NCBI GenBank assembly: GCA_029204225.1
Contig: CM055112.1
Coordinates: forward strand, 21,642,578 to 21,706,577
Source of the DNA: Diphasiastrum complanatum
Taxonomy: Eukaryota > Streptophyta > Lycopodiopsida > Lycopodiales > Lycopodiaceae
Direction: 5' to 3'
DNA: 64,000 bases
Positions 46,332-60,492 of the stretch are shown piece by piece. The stretch's first letter is position 1, and each line of letters begins with the position of its first letter. Position numbers and translations under genes: made by a program. The notes below the pieces were generated by a model. That model saw nothing but the letters and a program-made list of their open reading frames with translations, was not told the DNA's origin and made no database searches.

Positions 46332-46640
46332 AGAATTGCAAGATAGTAGTAGAACCCAAAGAGAACCATGTACAATGATGAAATGAGAGAGAGAAGAGTG
46401 AAGATGTGTATCTCCATGAGTTTTCTCCTTTTATAGCAGGTCCAAATCCTATTCAGCCACTTGGCTTTCCCTCCAATATAAAAACCCTACTATTTTGGGA
46501 CTAGATTCAATTTACCCAAAGCTCAAATTTGAATCTCTCTCAAACCCAACTACCAACTTTTCCACACTTTCAAAAAGTGTTTATTGAATGTATTGTAAAT
46601 AATATAACTTCAAAAAGTTTATCTCAAAGTCTAAATTGAG
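46332..46640 (-). repeat. Copia LTR fragment (internal piece)
   Basis: Matches the central part of the 46841-47282 LTR (ACTTTTTGAAAGTGTGG and CCAAGTGGCTGAATAGG-like blocks). Both ends are cut and joined to pol pieces. Confidence 0.65.
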
Positions 46641-46840
46641 TTTTGGTAACATAAGGAAGCTTTCTAGACTTTTCATAAGATCCACCAATCTTATTGATGC
46701 AAAAAGGTAACTTTGGAAAGTTGAGACCAATCCCCTTTTCTATTCCATCCTTTTTGTTAGCCATAACAAAAGCATCGAGCTTGAATGGTATACCTTGTCT
46801 ATTTCCCCTAGCAACCAAGATTTCTTCCAAGCATCACCAC
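46641..46840 (-). pseudogene. Copia GAG-pre-integrase fragment
   Basis: Short minus-strand pol piece reading ILVARGNRQGIPFKLDAFVMAN, the region between protease and integrase. It lies between two LTR fragments. Confidence 0.6.
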
Positions 46841-47282
46841 CAATTTCACACGTGTAGAACCAAAAATAGCAAGAAATGATCATTCTACACATAGACTTGC
46901 AACATAACATCATGAGAGTGCACCAATGAGTAGTAGAACCCAAAGAGAACCATGTATAATGATGAAATGAGAGAGAGAAGAGAGAAGATGTTTCTCTCAT
47001 GAGTTTCCTCCTTTTATAACAAGTCCAAACCCTATTTGGCCACTTGGCTTTCCCTCCAATATAAAAAACCCTACTATTTGGGACTAGATTCAATGTACCC
47101 AAAGTTCAAATTTGAATCTCTCTCAAACTCGACTACCAACTTTCCCACACTTTCAAAAAGTGTTTATTGAATTTATTTTAAACTAATATGACTTCAAAAA
47201 GTTTATCTCTAAGTCTAAAATGAGTTTTGGCCTCATATTGACAATTTACCAAAATATGACTAAACTTGTTGAAATCTCTCAC
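46841..47282 (-). repeat. Copia LTR, nearly complete
   Basis: Starts TGTGAGAGATTTCAACAAG at 47282 and runs to CACGTGTGAAATT near 46850, with a TTATAAAAGG TATA region near 47015. It resembles the Copia A LTR (AACACTTTTTGAAAGTGTGG). Confidence 0.7.
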
Positions 47283-47610
47283 ACAATATCTAAGGGAATA
47301 CTCCCAACTCCTTCAATCCTACACTCACAATCATTTGTAGTATAGATGGATTACTTGACTCCTCCATAAGGCAAAAGAGTAGAAAAATATTCTTTAGTGG
47401 TACACATGTGAGAACTAGATCCACTATCAATATACCACAAACCATCTTTTTTGAAAGGAGAAGAGTTAAAACTAGACACCAAAAGTGATCCCTTTCTATC
47501 ACTCTCATTAGCACCACTCTCTCTCTCTGATTAGATTTTTTTTTTTTTTTCATTTTGATGTAGAAGCTTGAGAGGAATTCTCCTCCTCTCCATTTTTATC
47601 CTTATCTTTG
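47283..47610 (-). pseudogene. Copia gag end and protease fragment
   Basis: Reads GEEENSSQASTSK, a poly-A indel, then SSFNSSPFKKDGLWYIDSGSSSHMC and IEGVGSIPLDIV. This is a close relative of Copia B with the normal Trp before YIDSG, where Copia B has TGA. One TAA/TAG interrupts it. It joins an LTR start at 47282. Confidence 0.78.
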
Positions 47611-47612
47611 CT

Positions 47613-47743
47613 TGGCTATCCAAGAAACAAGACACTATTTCACTATCATCTTGTGAGGCCGAGTATAAGGCCCTTGCAACAACAAAAATAGAGATGCTAT
47701 GGATCAAAAGACTATTACTGGAGCTAAAATGCATCACTGGAAT
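47613..47743 (+). pseudogene. Copia RNase H fragment, plus strand
   Basis: WLSKKQDTISLSSCEAEYKA followed by LATTKIEMLWIKRLLLELKC, the conserved C-terminal RNase H block, in the opposite orientation to its neighbours. About 43 codons, no stop. Confidence 0.82.
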
Positions 47744-48189
47744 ATGATACTTCCAGTTTTGGTGAGTTTTATCAACACTTAAATGGGTAACTTTGGAGGC
47801 ACATATCTATATCTATAGACCTCAAAATTCATTTTTTTTTATAGGCATGTTTCTATAATCATATAGGATTTTGAGCAGACATGCAAAAAAAAGAATGTAA
47901 AATTCACAATAATGTAGTCCCATATATGAAAATATTGAAGTTTCATCAATACCCCCACATGTTTGACACATCATATCTTACATATAAGTTGCTCAAAACG
48001 AAGGTCTCAAAATTTTTAATTGATAAATCTATACTATGAAGAACACACATGTGAAAGGATTAGATGTGATTTATCATAGTTTATGAGATATAATTTTTGA
48101 GTAAGTGCTTGAAATGCACACTTTTGTGCACATTTTGTGATGATCCCAGTGTTAATATAAATCAATCAATGATCACGATCTCTGAAAAT
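47744..48189. other. No gene recognised
   Basis: AT-rich; no ORF or repeat match noticed. Confidence 0.5.
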
Positions 48190-50344
48190 CTATATACCAA
48201 GGCAAAGATGGGCCTCTCCTAAATTTGTCATATCAAATTCATTCAATAACATCCCTTTGACATCTTTCAACATTCGAATGTCATCATTAAAGAGTAATGT
48301 GTCATCAACATATAATGTAATGATATCAAAAGATGAATTCACCAATTTGTAATATACACTACAATCAGCTGAACTTGGTATAAAGCTTTGTTGAATAAAG
48401 AATTTGTTGGTTCGACAAAACCATCACGAGATGACTGTTTAAGCCCATAAAGAGCTTTTCAAAGTTTGCATACCTAATGGATTTTACCCTCCAACTTATA
48501 GCCTTCGGGTTGAGACATACAAATGTCTTCTTCGATAACTCCATGTAAAAATGTAGTTTGCACATCCATCTGGTGAATTTCTAAATCTGCCATTGCTACA
48601 AATGAAAGTAAAAATATGATGAACGAATGTTTGACCATAGGAATAAAAGTTTCTAAATAATCAACATTTAGGATTTAGGAGAATCCTATGACACCTAATC
48701 TTGCCTTCCATCAATCAAATGAACCATCGACTTTGTATTTGATTTGATAAACCCATTTGCAAGAAATGTTCTTGCCATATGGCAAGTTCTTACCATATGT
48801 TCTTACCATCGACTTTCATGTCTGGTCTTTGATAAGAGATTGATACTCTTTTTCCATTGATAATTTTCATTGATTTGCTTCTGGACTAGAAATTGCCTCC
48901 AAATAACTGATTCTCCTCAACAAAGGAACAAGTGGCTATGGCGTTGTCGATAAATCTGTCAGGAGAAAATATGTTTAGATTTGATCTTCGAAGAATTGGC
49001 TTTTTTGACGGATGTTGTTGCTGTTGTGTCAAGTTGTCCACCAAATTATTAATTGGAGTAGAGTCAAGATTCGAACCTAATGTGATATCAGGTACTAATT
49101 CAACATATGTAACTTTCTCTTTTCCCTTGAGATTGACAAAGGAATCTTTGAGAAAGATAACATCTCTACTAAAAGTAATCTTCTTAGTCACTGGATTATA
49201 AATCCTATAAGCTTTATGATTAGAAGAGTATCCAACAGATATAGACTCAGAACTAGTAGTATCTAGCTTCTTACGAAGTTCTGCTAGAATCTATGCAAAG
49301 CGATAAAACCGAAAGTTTGAAGATGCCTTACCAAAAGTTTTGAACCTATCCACACCTCTTCTAGTGTTTTGTCAAATAAGACTTTTGTTGGACGATGATT
49401 ATGATGTTATGCAGCTGTCGAGATGGCTTCTTCCCAAAAGGTCTTCGATAATCCTACATGTAGAATCATACTTTTTGCACTTTTGACAAGTGTACAATTT
49501 TTACATTCAGCCACTCCACTCAATTGTGGAGAATAGCTGGTGGTATACTGCATTATCATGAGCTTTGGAGTGATCTTTAAATTCAGTCGAAATGAATTCG
49601 CCTCTACCATCAGTCCTATTTGCCTTGATTTTCTTGGAAGTTTCATTCTCAAGTTCCTGCGTTCATATTTTTCTTCAGAAAATAGACTATTGTCTTCCTC
49701 GAATAATCGTCGATGAAGGTTAAAAGGTATTTTGCTCCCCCTATTGAGAGAGTCTACATGGGTCCACATATGTCATTGTGCAAAATATCTAACACACCTT
49801 TGGATTTATGTTGTGAATCAGACTTGAAAGGAGTTCTAGCATGCTTGGCTAGAATATAGCTTCGACAAATTGTACGGTCTAAAATATTGTTGCAGTTGAC
49901 ATCTCGAACAATCTTTTTTGTTGACATATTTCGTAGACAAGTAACTTATTGACATGACCCATTTCATAATGCCACAACAAATCTATATCTTCCAAAGTAG
50001 AAGTAGATAGAGCAAACATTCGAAGCATTGCAATGACTGAGCTTATAAAGATTACCTTGCCTCTTTCCAAGCGCAAGTACCTTTCTACTTTTGTCTAATA
50101 TCAAACAAGTAGTAGAATCGAATTCGATTTTATGGCCCAAATCATCGATTCTTCTAATAGAAAGCAAATTTTTGGTAAGATTCAAAACATGAAGAACATT
50201 CGGAATGAAAGTACTACCATCCTGAAATTGCAATTTGATAGTGCTGATACCATCAATATTGTGAGTACTGTTATTGCCCAATGAGAAGTACTTCTGAGTC
50301 GTAGCTATTGTCCACCTGCTATCATCTATTGTCCTTGCTATCAT
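48190..50344 (-). pseudogene. Decayed Copia pol, a different lineage
   Basis: Minus-strand relic in correct order. Protease tail/GAG-pre-integrase (49879-50344): SVRK-like LLSIRRIDDLGHKIEF, GKRQGNLYKLS. Integrase (49407-49769): SYSPQLSGVAECKN, where the usual GVAERKN has Cys for Arg. Integrase C-terminus (48886-49191): KKITFSRDVIFLKDS. Reverse transcriptase (48190-48610): MDVQTTFLHG, ALYGLKQ, LYVDDTLLFNDD, LGEAHLCLGI. Many frameshifts and stops. The motifs match a Copia lineage other than A, B or C. No LTRs were recognised. Confidence 0.8.
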
Positions 50345-51241
50345 CTATTGTCCACCTGTTGTCATTTCTACAGTCCTGTTATCATCTCTAGTGGTGATAA
50401 AAAAAATTCAATATAGCAGACTTTCTCTCATTTTTTAAAACAATCACATTATTAAATTTTTAAAGTCAGCTACATTATTTTCAAGCACGACAGAATAACA
50501 TTTGTTTAGATTGTAAACCGTTACATGTCTCTTCTTCTTGGTAGATTTGCATAACAATGATTTAGAAAATAACTTCTTCAATGGCAAGAAAAAATTCTAA
50601 TAATATCTTTGAAAACATTTATATTGCTTTAGATGAGAGACATGCAAATTTTGCTAGGAGGATAAGGATATAGTAAGAAATTTGTCAAGGATAGTGACTT
50701 GGAAATAATGTATTCCTATATTATAAAATTTTCACGTTTTCTATGTCGAGAAGTACTATATATTGAAAAAATAGTTTTGGATATAAGCATTTGGCCCATG
50801 AATTGCTAAAAAGCCTTAAAAAAAAATTAATAAGTTTTGTAATAGGTTGAAAAAAAAGTTTTGTGCAAGCTAAGCACTGGTTGAAGAATCAGCCAAGGCT
50901 AACATCCAATCATTAGTTGATTAAAAATTTGATGGGCCAGTTTAATAGTATCACTAAATAAATCATTAGAAAATAAAAGAATCTAAGTTTTCTTAGTCAA
51001 AAGCTTGAGCTGAGGTGAGGAGTCATAATTGGGACGTCCTATGGTCCTTTGGCCGTAGGCGTGCTATAACGGCACGAAAAGTTCTTCAGACTACGACGCC
51101 CCAGGGACACACAACTGCGCTCTCTCTCGCCTGTCAGGCACGGGGCTGTAGTTTTGACGGTTCACTTCATCCCATCCCTTGAAAGCGCTAGCTAGATCTT
51201 CTCCTTCATATTTCGTTGTTGCTGTAAGCTTCGCATAGGGT
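50345..51241. other. AT-rich then promoter-like GC patch; no ORF
   Basis: 50345-51000 is AT-rich with nothing recognised. 51010-51240 is more GC-rich with CpG and a CTCTCTCTC stretch, as upstream of many plant genes. Confidence 0.4.
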
Positions 51242-52020
51242 ATGTCTTCTTTAGCTTACGATCACATGCACTGCTACAGGTAAGTCTCCGCATGTGTCTG
51301 AGTCTTGTTCACATTCTCACGCTCTTGGTGTCATGTCAATCTGCTCTCCGGCTTCCGCACCCTAAATCTGCTCTTTGCTACTCTACGGTTACCTCGCTTA
51401 CAAGTTACAACTGGCGCTAAGTGCGGAATTTATGGTCTACCCACTCTCCCAAATAAAGCAATTCCAAAACGGTGACAAACCTAACCAAAATTTGTCTATG
51501 ACGCCAGGCGAAGGCGTAATTTGTAAGTTGCAGCACACTCGGAACTACCAGATTGTCACTGATCCAGTTTCTAGTGGCTAGCATATGTATTAAGGGTGTG
51601 GGCAACCTTTGCCCGAAATCAGAATCTGATAAAATTTAATTCCTTCCAAGTTCTATCCGTTTAGTATATATTTAGTAAACTTTGTTCTGCAGAAAGTTCC
51701 ACAGTCTAGAGTCTGTAGTCTAGAGTCTAGGCCATACCGGCTCTCTGCTTCAAGGTTCAGGGACAGTCTAAACGCAGGTCACGACGCACGACTCCGCGAA
51801 TACCGTGAGGTTTTTTTAGTTTTGTACGTCAGGACTTCATGCCGAGTCGAATCTAATTGCAGAGTGGAATCTTATTATTGAAATTTGCAGACCTCCAGGT
51901 GAAAAGCTTATTTGTAATTGTAAAAGCAGATCGAGTGGTAATAGTCATTCGAAACCTTTTATTGCTTATCCTAGTTTGTCGTTTGTTCCTAACTCCCGAC
52001 TCAGTTATAAACTTCTATGA
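51242..52020 (+). CDS. Possible two-exon small gene, unknown
   Basis: An ATG at 51242 gives MSSLAYDHMHCYR and meets a consensus donor (CAG/GTAAGT) at 51279/51280. An acceptor TTTGCAG at 51890 restores an open frame to a TGA at 52018-52020, giving 55 residues. It would converge on the XRI1-like gene. I do not recognise the product, and both exons could be chance; the GC-rich upstream patch is the only other support. Confidence 0.2.
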
Positions 52021-52773
52021 TCAACTCACATCATCTTTACAACTTTGCATTACAATGGTCCACAAGGATCTAAGTTATTGAATCTCATCACCAAGTTTCA
52101 TCAAAAATGACACGCCAAAATGGGCTGTGCAAAGCCCCCGTCGGGCGGATAGGAAATCAACATCAGAAATCAAAATTGACGATTCAGATACAAGTTCCAA
52201 CTTCCAACACAGTTTACAAGTTAGGAATATTATTAGTCTACTAGGAGACACCTCGGTTCCTGAATGATAAAATAACTCATCCATAAATGTTGTCCAACAT
52301 TCCGTACTACGAGCCTTTTCCCGTCGACTATGACCTTCGAGGACAGTATGTTTCGAACAGTGCTGTTGAACAAATTTCAACCCAATCAACCTTACATTGT
52401 GCAATGTATTAGGTAAAAACTAAAACCTTCAACAGTTCGATAAAAAAGGCAAAACATTGAACTTCAAGCCGTATATTTTTATAATAAAGCCATTCTATCT
52501 TTTACATGTAAATATGCTATAAGCTTCGAGAAACTAATGAGTAAATTGCCAATTTCAACAATTAGCATGTAAATTTTCGATTGCAAACACTAATGTCAAG
52601 TTTTCTTGGCGACATTGCAGTAGTAAGCAATTGTTGTCACAATGCTTTTAGGAAGCAATACACTCAAACACGGAGTCTGGTTTAAAATCTTTGATCAATT
52701 TACAGATCAGATTGTCACAAAGGATTGTTAGATACGTCATGAACAGTCTTAGGTCGATCATCTACCAAAAATT

Positions 52774-54710
52774 TTACTCTCTTGTCCGCATTATCGTAAT
52801 TGTCCCTTTTCCTTCTGTATGAATCTTTGTGAGACTGACAATGGACTTTCCGGACAATCCAAATCCCTCTGATGTAACTGATTTGCAAGATTCATCCAAA
52901 TTGCACTTGGATTTACGCAGGTTGTGCGGTTTTGAGATTCTTTGATTGAGATGACGGATGGTTATATTGCCTTCAGCTTCTGAAGGCTTTACAAGTGCGA
53001 ACGGATACGCGACAGACGATTGAGGACTACTTGTCGACATAGCAGCGTTACTTCCTGCAACCACATGATGAGGTTGAATAGATGCATAGAGATGGTCTAC
53101 TAACTTATTCTGATTAAAAAGACAACAGATCCAGCCAAGAAAGGTTTGACATTAGTTTAGTGGGGCGTAACCTCAATATAAATACTTACTGTCAGTCACA
53201 CATGTTCCAGCAAGGATTTGTGACCGTTTCTCTTCTGTAAAAGGTTCAGTACTCTGGATCCACATCCCTGCGAATGTAATTGCAGAGACATTAAAAACAT
53301 GGTCCTCTAATAGCAATTATTAGCTACTTGAAGAATATATTCATGACGAATACCCAGGCTGAATACTACTTCTAAATATAGATTTGGCCACCTGAAGAAT
53401 GATCGTCCAAATGTACCTTCATGTTCCTGTCAACAGTCATCCAACCGTTCATCAGCCTCCATCGACAGTCAGTGACATAGAGAATACTGCTATTGCGTCA
53501 ACAATTGTGGTTAACTGAAGTATGCGAGCTAAATGTTTCAACACGAGCATACCTCTGTTTCCAGCAGTTATCTTGGATTCTTTTATCTGGACAAATCGTT
53601 TCCCATTTGACGCGTTCAAGTTCGAGATTTCTTCTTACCATACAAGAAGGATTACTTACTGCCAAAAGCTCACTGTTAAATGCTTGCAAATCGAGCAGCG
53701 GCAAATCATTAAAAATAGCCCGTCCCAATGCACTTGCTACAATAACATTCTGAAAAGTTTTATTAATAGCCCGTCATACATTTGCCACACAATCTTCCTA
53801 GTGCATACCTGTGTTTATATACTTCATTGCATCCGGCAGCTGGCACGCCGATGGTGTAGAGATATCAGAATCGTTCACATAAGTATGATGCTTTCCATAA
53901 AACTGCAATAGAATGTGACGACTGGTAAAGTGGCGATTTAGGTGTATATGGTAGTGCAATTCGAAATCGTATAATCTAAGCTATCTCAAATGAACCGACA
54001 AAAGCTGATATTCGTCATGACAGACGACAATGTCATGCAATAAATCGTGCAGATTCAATATCTTTTCCTCAATGAACTTCATCCTAAGCTCTAGAAAATT
54101 AATAGGTACCTCTTGGGAATAAACGAAATTCTCAGATTTGCAAACAGAATCAGAGCTGCAAGCCTCTTCGCTCTCACATAACATTAACATTCGGCGTCTC
54201 TTTGCTGATAGCGTCTTCTTGGAGATATCTATACAGATCCATATGTCACATGCCTATCAAGAAATCGAAAGAGTGCCAGAAGAAGAGGCAACTCCAAATC
54301 CGCAGGATATCGCAGCAATTCAAAACTGTTAAACTTGGAATTATTGTCAAACCTTCGTCATCGAGCTCAGGTAGCGAGACTGAATCAAGCTCCATGATGT
54401 CAGCAACAGGAGTCGAAGCAAATATGGACATTGAATTGTCATTCTCTTCAGGAAATTCTTCCCACAATGATGGAGGCAATTCTGTATAACGATGAGGTTA
54501 GTAAATAATAACAACTGGCTCACTGCTCGTTTTGCCTGTCACAACCGAAAAGATAGCAGATTCTCTTGTAGCTAAGCGGTGAACCACCGTAATGCAGTAG
54601 TTCCTAGATCAAATTAGATTTAGCAACATACCTCTTGATACTTGATACTCAAGCGTGAAAGACTCATCGTGCCAATCCCAAGCATCTGTTCCAAGATTTA
54701 AGTCTTCCAT
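52774..54710 (-). CDS. XRI1: XRI1-like protein, six exons
   Basis: Proposed exons (minus): 54710-54632, 54481-54353, 54228-54110, 53902-53809, 53267-53190, 53054-52774. All introns are GT-AG, phases agree, and the product is 259 residues. It shows the marks of plant XRI1 (X-ray induced transcript 1): a WDW motif near the N-terminus (11-13), an acidic middle, KRRRML at 79-84, the YPFALVKPSEAEG block at 183-195 followed by the T-(I/L)-x-x-(L/I)-NQRI motif, and the C-terminus KIHTEGKGTITIMRT. Arabidopsis XRI1 is radiation-inducible, needed for meiosis and linked to MND1; nuclear action is assumed. Exon 6 could use other acceptors, but only 53055/53054 keeps phase with a TTGCAG site. No lesions seen. 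Confidence 0.8.
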
Positions 54711-55560
54711 TTTTACTTCGGTCTACCAGATCTCAGGCGCTGAAACTGCTAAAAGAAATGCTTCAAACAACGGAAGGATGTTTTGAAATCTGATCAGTCA
54801 GTGACTACAAGTAAAGCTGCATCAACTGTCTTTCTCTGCTTGTTCTGAAAGTACAGCCCGCATGATTATTGTCTGCAGCAATTTGCGTTACATTTTCTTG
54901 TAGCCGGACACAATGCGACCGCGTGCGACCGACGGAGAGCATCCGTGGTGAAGGTAACTGATATGCAACATGTAAGCTAAGGTGCAGGTTTACAGCACAA
55001 TAACAACAACATCCACGAAAAAGAGTGGAAAGAAATCTCGAAAATACATTCTACAATCTTGCACTATATCTCTTGAAACCGGCAGAGGCATGTTCTTAGG
55101 AGCAAGAAGCCATTATGACAAAGAAGCAAGGAACAACGAGAAAGGGCGATAAGGAACGGTAAATTGTCATTCTGCAGCTCTCCATCGGCCTGGTAACATC
55201 ACAGCCATAAAAGCCAGTTAAGGCGTTCGTGATACTCGTGGCTCGTAAGTCGTGCATATCCACCAACAATGTATGTATGTGCTGAGCTCCTCTTCCGCTT
55301 GCAAACTGAACCCAAGCGACGGATTGACGTTGGCAGGAGATCGTGAAAAAGCAGTACAAAATCTCCTGCAAATGCTTTCTTTGTTTCTTTTGCTCTTTCT
55401 GGAGTCCGATCAGGCATCATCAGCGGCTACCCAAGGCAAGGGATGGAGGCGAGTGTAGGTCAGCACGACCACCATGACTGCCACATGCCGGTGATGAGGT
55501 ACTCTTTGTTGGCTGCCCGTGGGCACAGAACCGTGCAATGGTGATTGGGTCATTCATTTT
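54711..55560. other. Upstream region of the XRI1-like gene
   Basis: 5' flank without transposon matches; mixed composition with CpG near 54910-54950. Short ORFs on both strands lack support. A promoter is expected here but no clear TATA box could be assigned. Confidence 0.35.
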
Positions 55561-56513
55561 GGGCGGCCCAAAACAGCCTGAGCCGACAATCTGGATTTTC
55601 GAGACTGACCGTATAAATCACTTTAACAAAGTAATTAAGAATTTGAAAGCTAAGAGGCCTAACACAAGTTAACATTTCCAAGAGACTAGAGTCAATGCAA
55701 GGTTACAACTAGATTTGGAGCTTTTGTTTCTGCAATTAAGTACTACATACCTATTTATGAACAAGATGTACACAATCAAGCTCTCAAGAAGAAGACTTGA
55801 GTCTTGGGCCCAAGGGAATGGACTCCCTTCAATAAATTCTAAGCCATTCTTGGCATTAAGGTACAAATGACACACATAGGAGGTGGGCTATGCTACAAAA
55901 TACTTAGGAGGTCCCTAGTCCCTACATATAGCTATGTTGAGGGTGGACTTCAATGCAACCTTCATCTCCTTGCAAGGGCAATGGACGCAAGTGCAACCTC
56001 AAACTCAGACCTAATACTATCTAAAAGACTACTACTCACACCAGTGCTCGAGAAAATCGGCAAAGTATCGGAATGGGATTGGCAAGTTTTTAAACAATCG
56101 ATATCATAAAATATCTGACGATTTTTTATACAATTATATATACCTTTTCATGAGTAAAAGTCTTAAGAAAACCGAGAAATTCTCTAGAATGCAGGATTTT
56201 TGAGGATAACTCCAAGGAGGTTTCCCGAGCACTGACTCACATTCTTATGACTCACGAGTTGAGTAATGGGTAGAGAAGGTAGGGAGTTTGCAAATGAGTT
56301 TGCAAGTAGCTCTGACAACCAACTCAAGGTAGCATATAACTCCACCCCTCCCTATGTTGACAATAACAAAAGGTGTGATTATAGACCCATTTATCAAAAC
56401 TACTTGACCACCATGAAAAGCTTTTGATGAGATGACTTCATTTGTATCCAAGAAGATTACCCTTGCATGAGTGTCTACCAAGAAAATTGTTTGTTGTAAC
56501 AAAATGGTCTAGT
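55561..56513. other. No gene recognised
   Basis: No coding or element signature; a CTTGC(A)TGAGTGTCTAC(C)AAGAAAAT block near 56463 loosely resembles 3760-3785 in the germin spacer, so both may be pieces of one old repeat. Confidence 0.35.
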
Positions 56514-56646
56514 TCAACGGCTTGGGAGCATACAATGCAAAGAGAGGCGGACCAAAGTGCACACCAAAGGTTAGCATGACAGTGCAACGGTTTGGGAGCA
56601 TGCAATGGGAAGAAAGGACCAAAGTTCACACCAAAGACTAGCATGA
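56514..56646. repeat. Two-copy tandem duplication of about 70 bp
   Basis: CAACGG(C/T)TTGGGAGCAT(A/G)CAATG...ACCAAAG(T)..CACACCAAAG..TAGCATGA occurs twice in a row with small indels. Confidence 0.7.
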
Positions 56647-56959
56647 TTTTTTAAAGTTATGTGAGTCATCATGAATGGAGTGGTTGGTCTCAAGGGAGAG
56701 GAATTAAGAAATTATCTACAAAAGCAACTCACACACTTAGGAGGGTAGGATGAAACACGTCTTATAGTACCGAAGCAAAAAATCAAAGTCACATTAGCGT
56801 AATCTTTAATCCTACAAGTAGAGTGAGAGCCCTGAACATTGTCAAAGAATTCTCATACATTTGTGAGCAAGAGCATATGTAGCGCAGGCATCCCAAAGGG
56901 AGCCGGGAACCACGACTTGGCTTCCCAGCCTTCAACACTTGCCATCCAAACCCACTTGA

Positions 56960-57206
56960 CATACAAGCAGCCAACTCACCAACAACGATCAGACTTAACC
57001 AACTTGAAGTTCCGAAAACCAACATTGAGATCCAACCTGGCGCCATGCCAGATCGGGGGTCCCGATGTGGGTGACTTCCCTCCAAGCAAGTCGCCCGACA
57101 TACATCAAACTTGACCAACTCGAAGCTTCGTTACAAACGAGCAACATCCATTCCAAGCAAGCAGTCTGACTTACATCAGACTTAACCAACTGAAAGCTTC
57201 GTCACG
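56960..57206. repeat. Three diverged tandem copies, LTR-like
   Basis: Copies near 56964, 57093 and 57155 share CAAGCA(A)GC, then (A)CATCAGACTTAACCAACT-type text and (A)GCTTCG. Probably part of a Gypsy-type LTR that continues to the TGGCGCC repeats at 58004. Confidence 0.5.
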
Positions 57207-57827
57207 AGCACTGGAAGCCAACCTGGCACCACGCCAGACCGGACAGCCATAAACAGGTAACTTCCACCCAAGCAAGCCATCCAACTCAACCGACAGGTTA
57301 GAGCCCGTCCCCCAAGAGCTTAACCCATTCACGTTCATGCAAGGAACACTCAGAACCACAAGCCGCGACAGATATGGAAACAACCAATTCCTGGGCCAAA
57401 TGGTCCCGACAGCATACCGCTGGCGCCACTGACCGAATGGTCCCGACGGCATACCGCTGGCGTCCCGAGATACGACCCTCAGCTATGTGCCAACTTCAAA
57501 ATTTGGAAGCGGCCTTACAACTGGCGCTTTTACCGAACACTGAAACCCAAAAGGTAATCAGAGTCAGTTTGAGGAAAATCCCACTTTATTGATATATCTG
57601 AGAAGGTAACATTTCAAGTGTGTGACTGACCCTAGTCTCCGGGGCGCTAGCATGCCAAGGCGAGAGCCATGACAACATTCCAGCAAGGGAAGCTGAGACT
57701 TGGTTGGAGCTCGCCCTGAGTCGCAACCCACACTCCCCTATAGTATTCGTGTGATTCGGCACACCCCCCTCCCCTCATACCAAGCACTCTACCCAAGCTG
57801 GTAAAGCACGTTTTGTTCTCTCTCTAG

Positions 57828-57888
57828 GATTTTCTCTTTCTAGAAAGTCATTTTCTCTTTCTAGAAAGTCATTTTCTCTCTCTAGGTT
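57828..57888. repeat. 26-bp tandem repeat
   Basis: TTTTCTCTTTCTAGAAAGTCA occurs almost three times with a 26-base period, 120 bases before the TGGCGCC cluster. Confidence 0.65.
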
Positions 57889-58003
57889 TTATTGATCCCC
57901 AAGCTTTCTTTAATCATGCCTAGATCGTGTGAGGTGATTGCACATCGATCTGAGCTCTCTGGACTTCGCTAGAACCGATCAAAGACTTTCAGCCATAGGA
58001 ACT

Positions 58004-58108
58004 TGGCGCCGGCTGGATCCTGGTCACAGTGGCGCCGGGAGCAGCAGGGACGCTGCTGGCGCCGGGGACAACAGGGACGCTGCTGGCGCCGGGAACAATG
58101 CTGGCGCC
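58004..58108 (+). repeat. Repeated TGGCGCC cluster
   Basis: TGGCGCC occurs at 58004, 58030, 58057, 58084 and 58102; the middle copies belong to a 27-bp unit TGGCGCCGGGGACAACAGGG plus ACGCTGC. The first copy could be a Gypsy primer site. In one frame the unit reads as a nine-residue Ala/Gly/Asp repeat. Confidence 0.7.
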
Positions 58109-58258
58109 AGTGGTGTCGGAAGTAAAGCTTATGAAGATAGCTTTACATCAGCATACAAGCCCCAAAGATTGTGGTGGCAATTTTGGAGGGGAGAAATTCT
58201 CTAATGCCATGAGAGATGAGATGAAAGAATACTGATCATTAGATGCAAAAAAAAAAAT

Positions 58259-58489
58259 AGTATTGCCAATGTCATTGATGCAGTTAAAAAGGACCACCTT
58301 TTTGGCAAGTACAAGGTGGTCATAGACAAATGGAGGATAATTAATGAAATGAATTGTGGAGAACCAAATGGAAGCTTGAAGAGGGGATCTAGTAAGGGTC
58401 CTCCAAGTAAGACAGAAGATGAACTCACAAAGAAGAGAGCACAACCGCTTGAAAAAAAGGGAGCTGCAAAAAATATACTTGCACCATAA
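58259..58489 (+). pseudogene. Unrecognised 76-codon open block
   Basis: After a poly-A run the frame from 58259 stays open to a TAA at 58487-58489 with coding-like, charged composition (FGKYKVVIDKWRIINEMN, then a Lys-rich tail). The upstream in-frame text is broken near the poly-A run. It may be a gag or transposase scrap next to the TGGCGCC cluster. No family assigned. Confidence 0.3.

Positions 58490-60492
<2,003 letters not shown>

Noticed and set aside
52075-52404. 109-residue minus ORF downstream of the XRI1-like stop
   Set aside because: No recognisable domain; starts 370 bases after the stop and may be 3' flank. Not enough to call a gene.
56795-57592. ORFs of 64-109 residues across 56.8-57.6 kb
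   Set aside because: Frames overlap on both strands of a tandemly repeated LTR-like stretch; no domain or start context.
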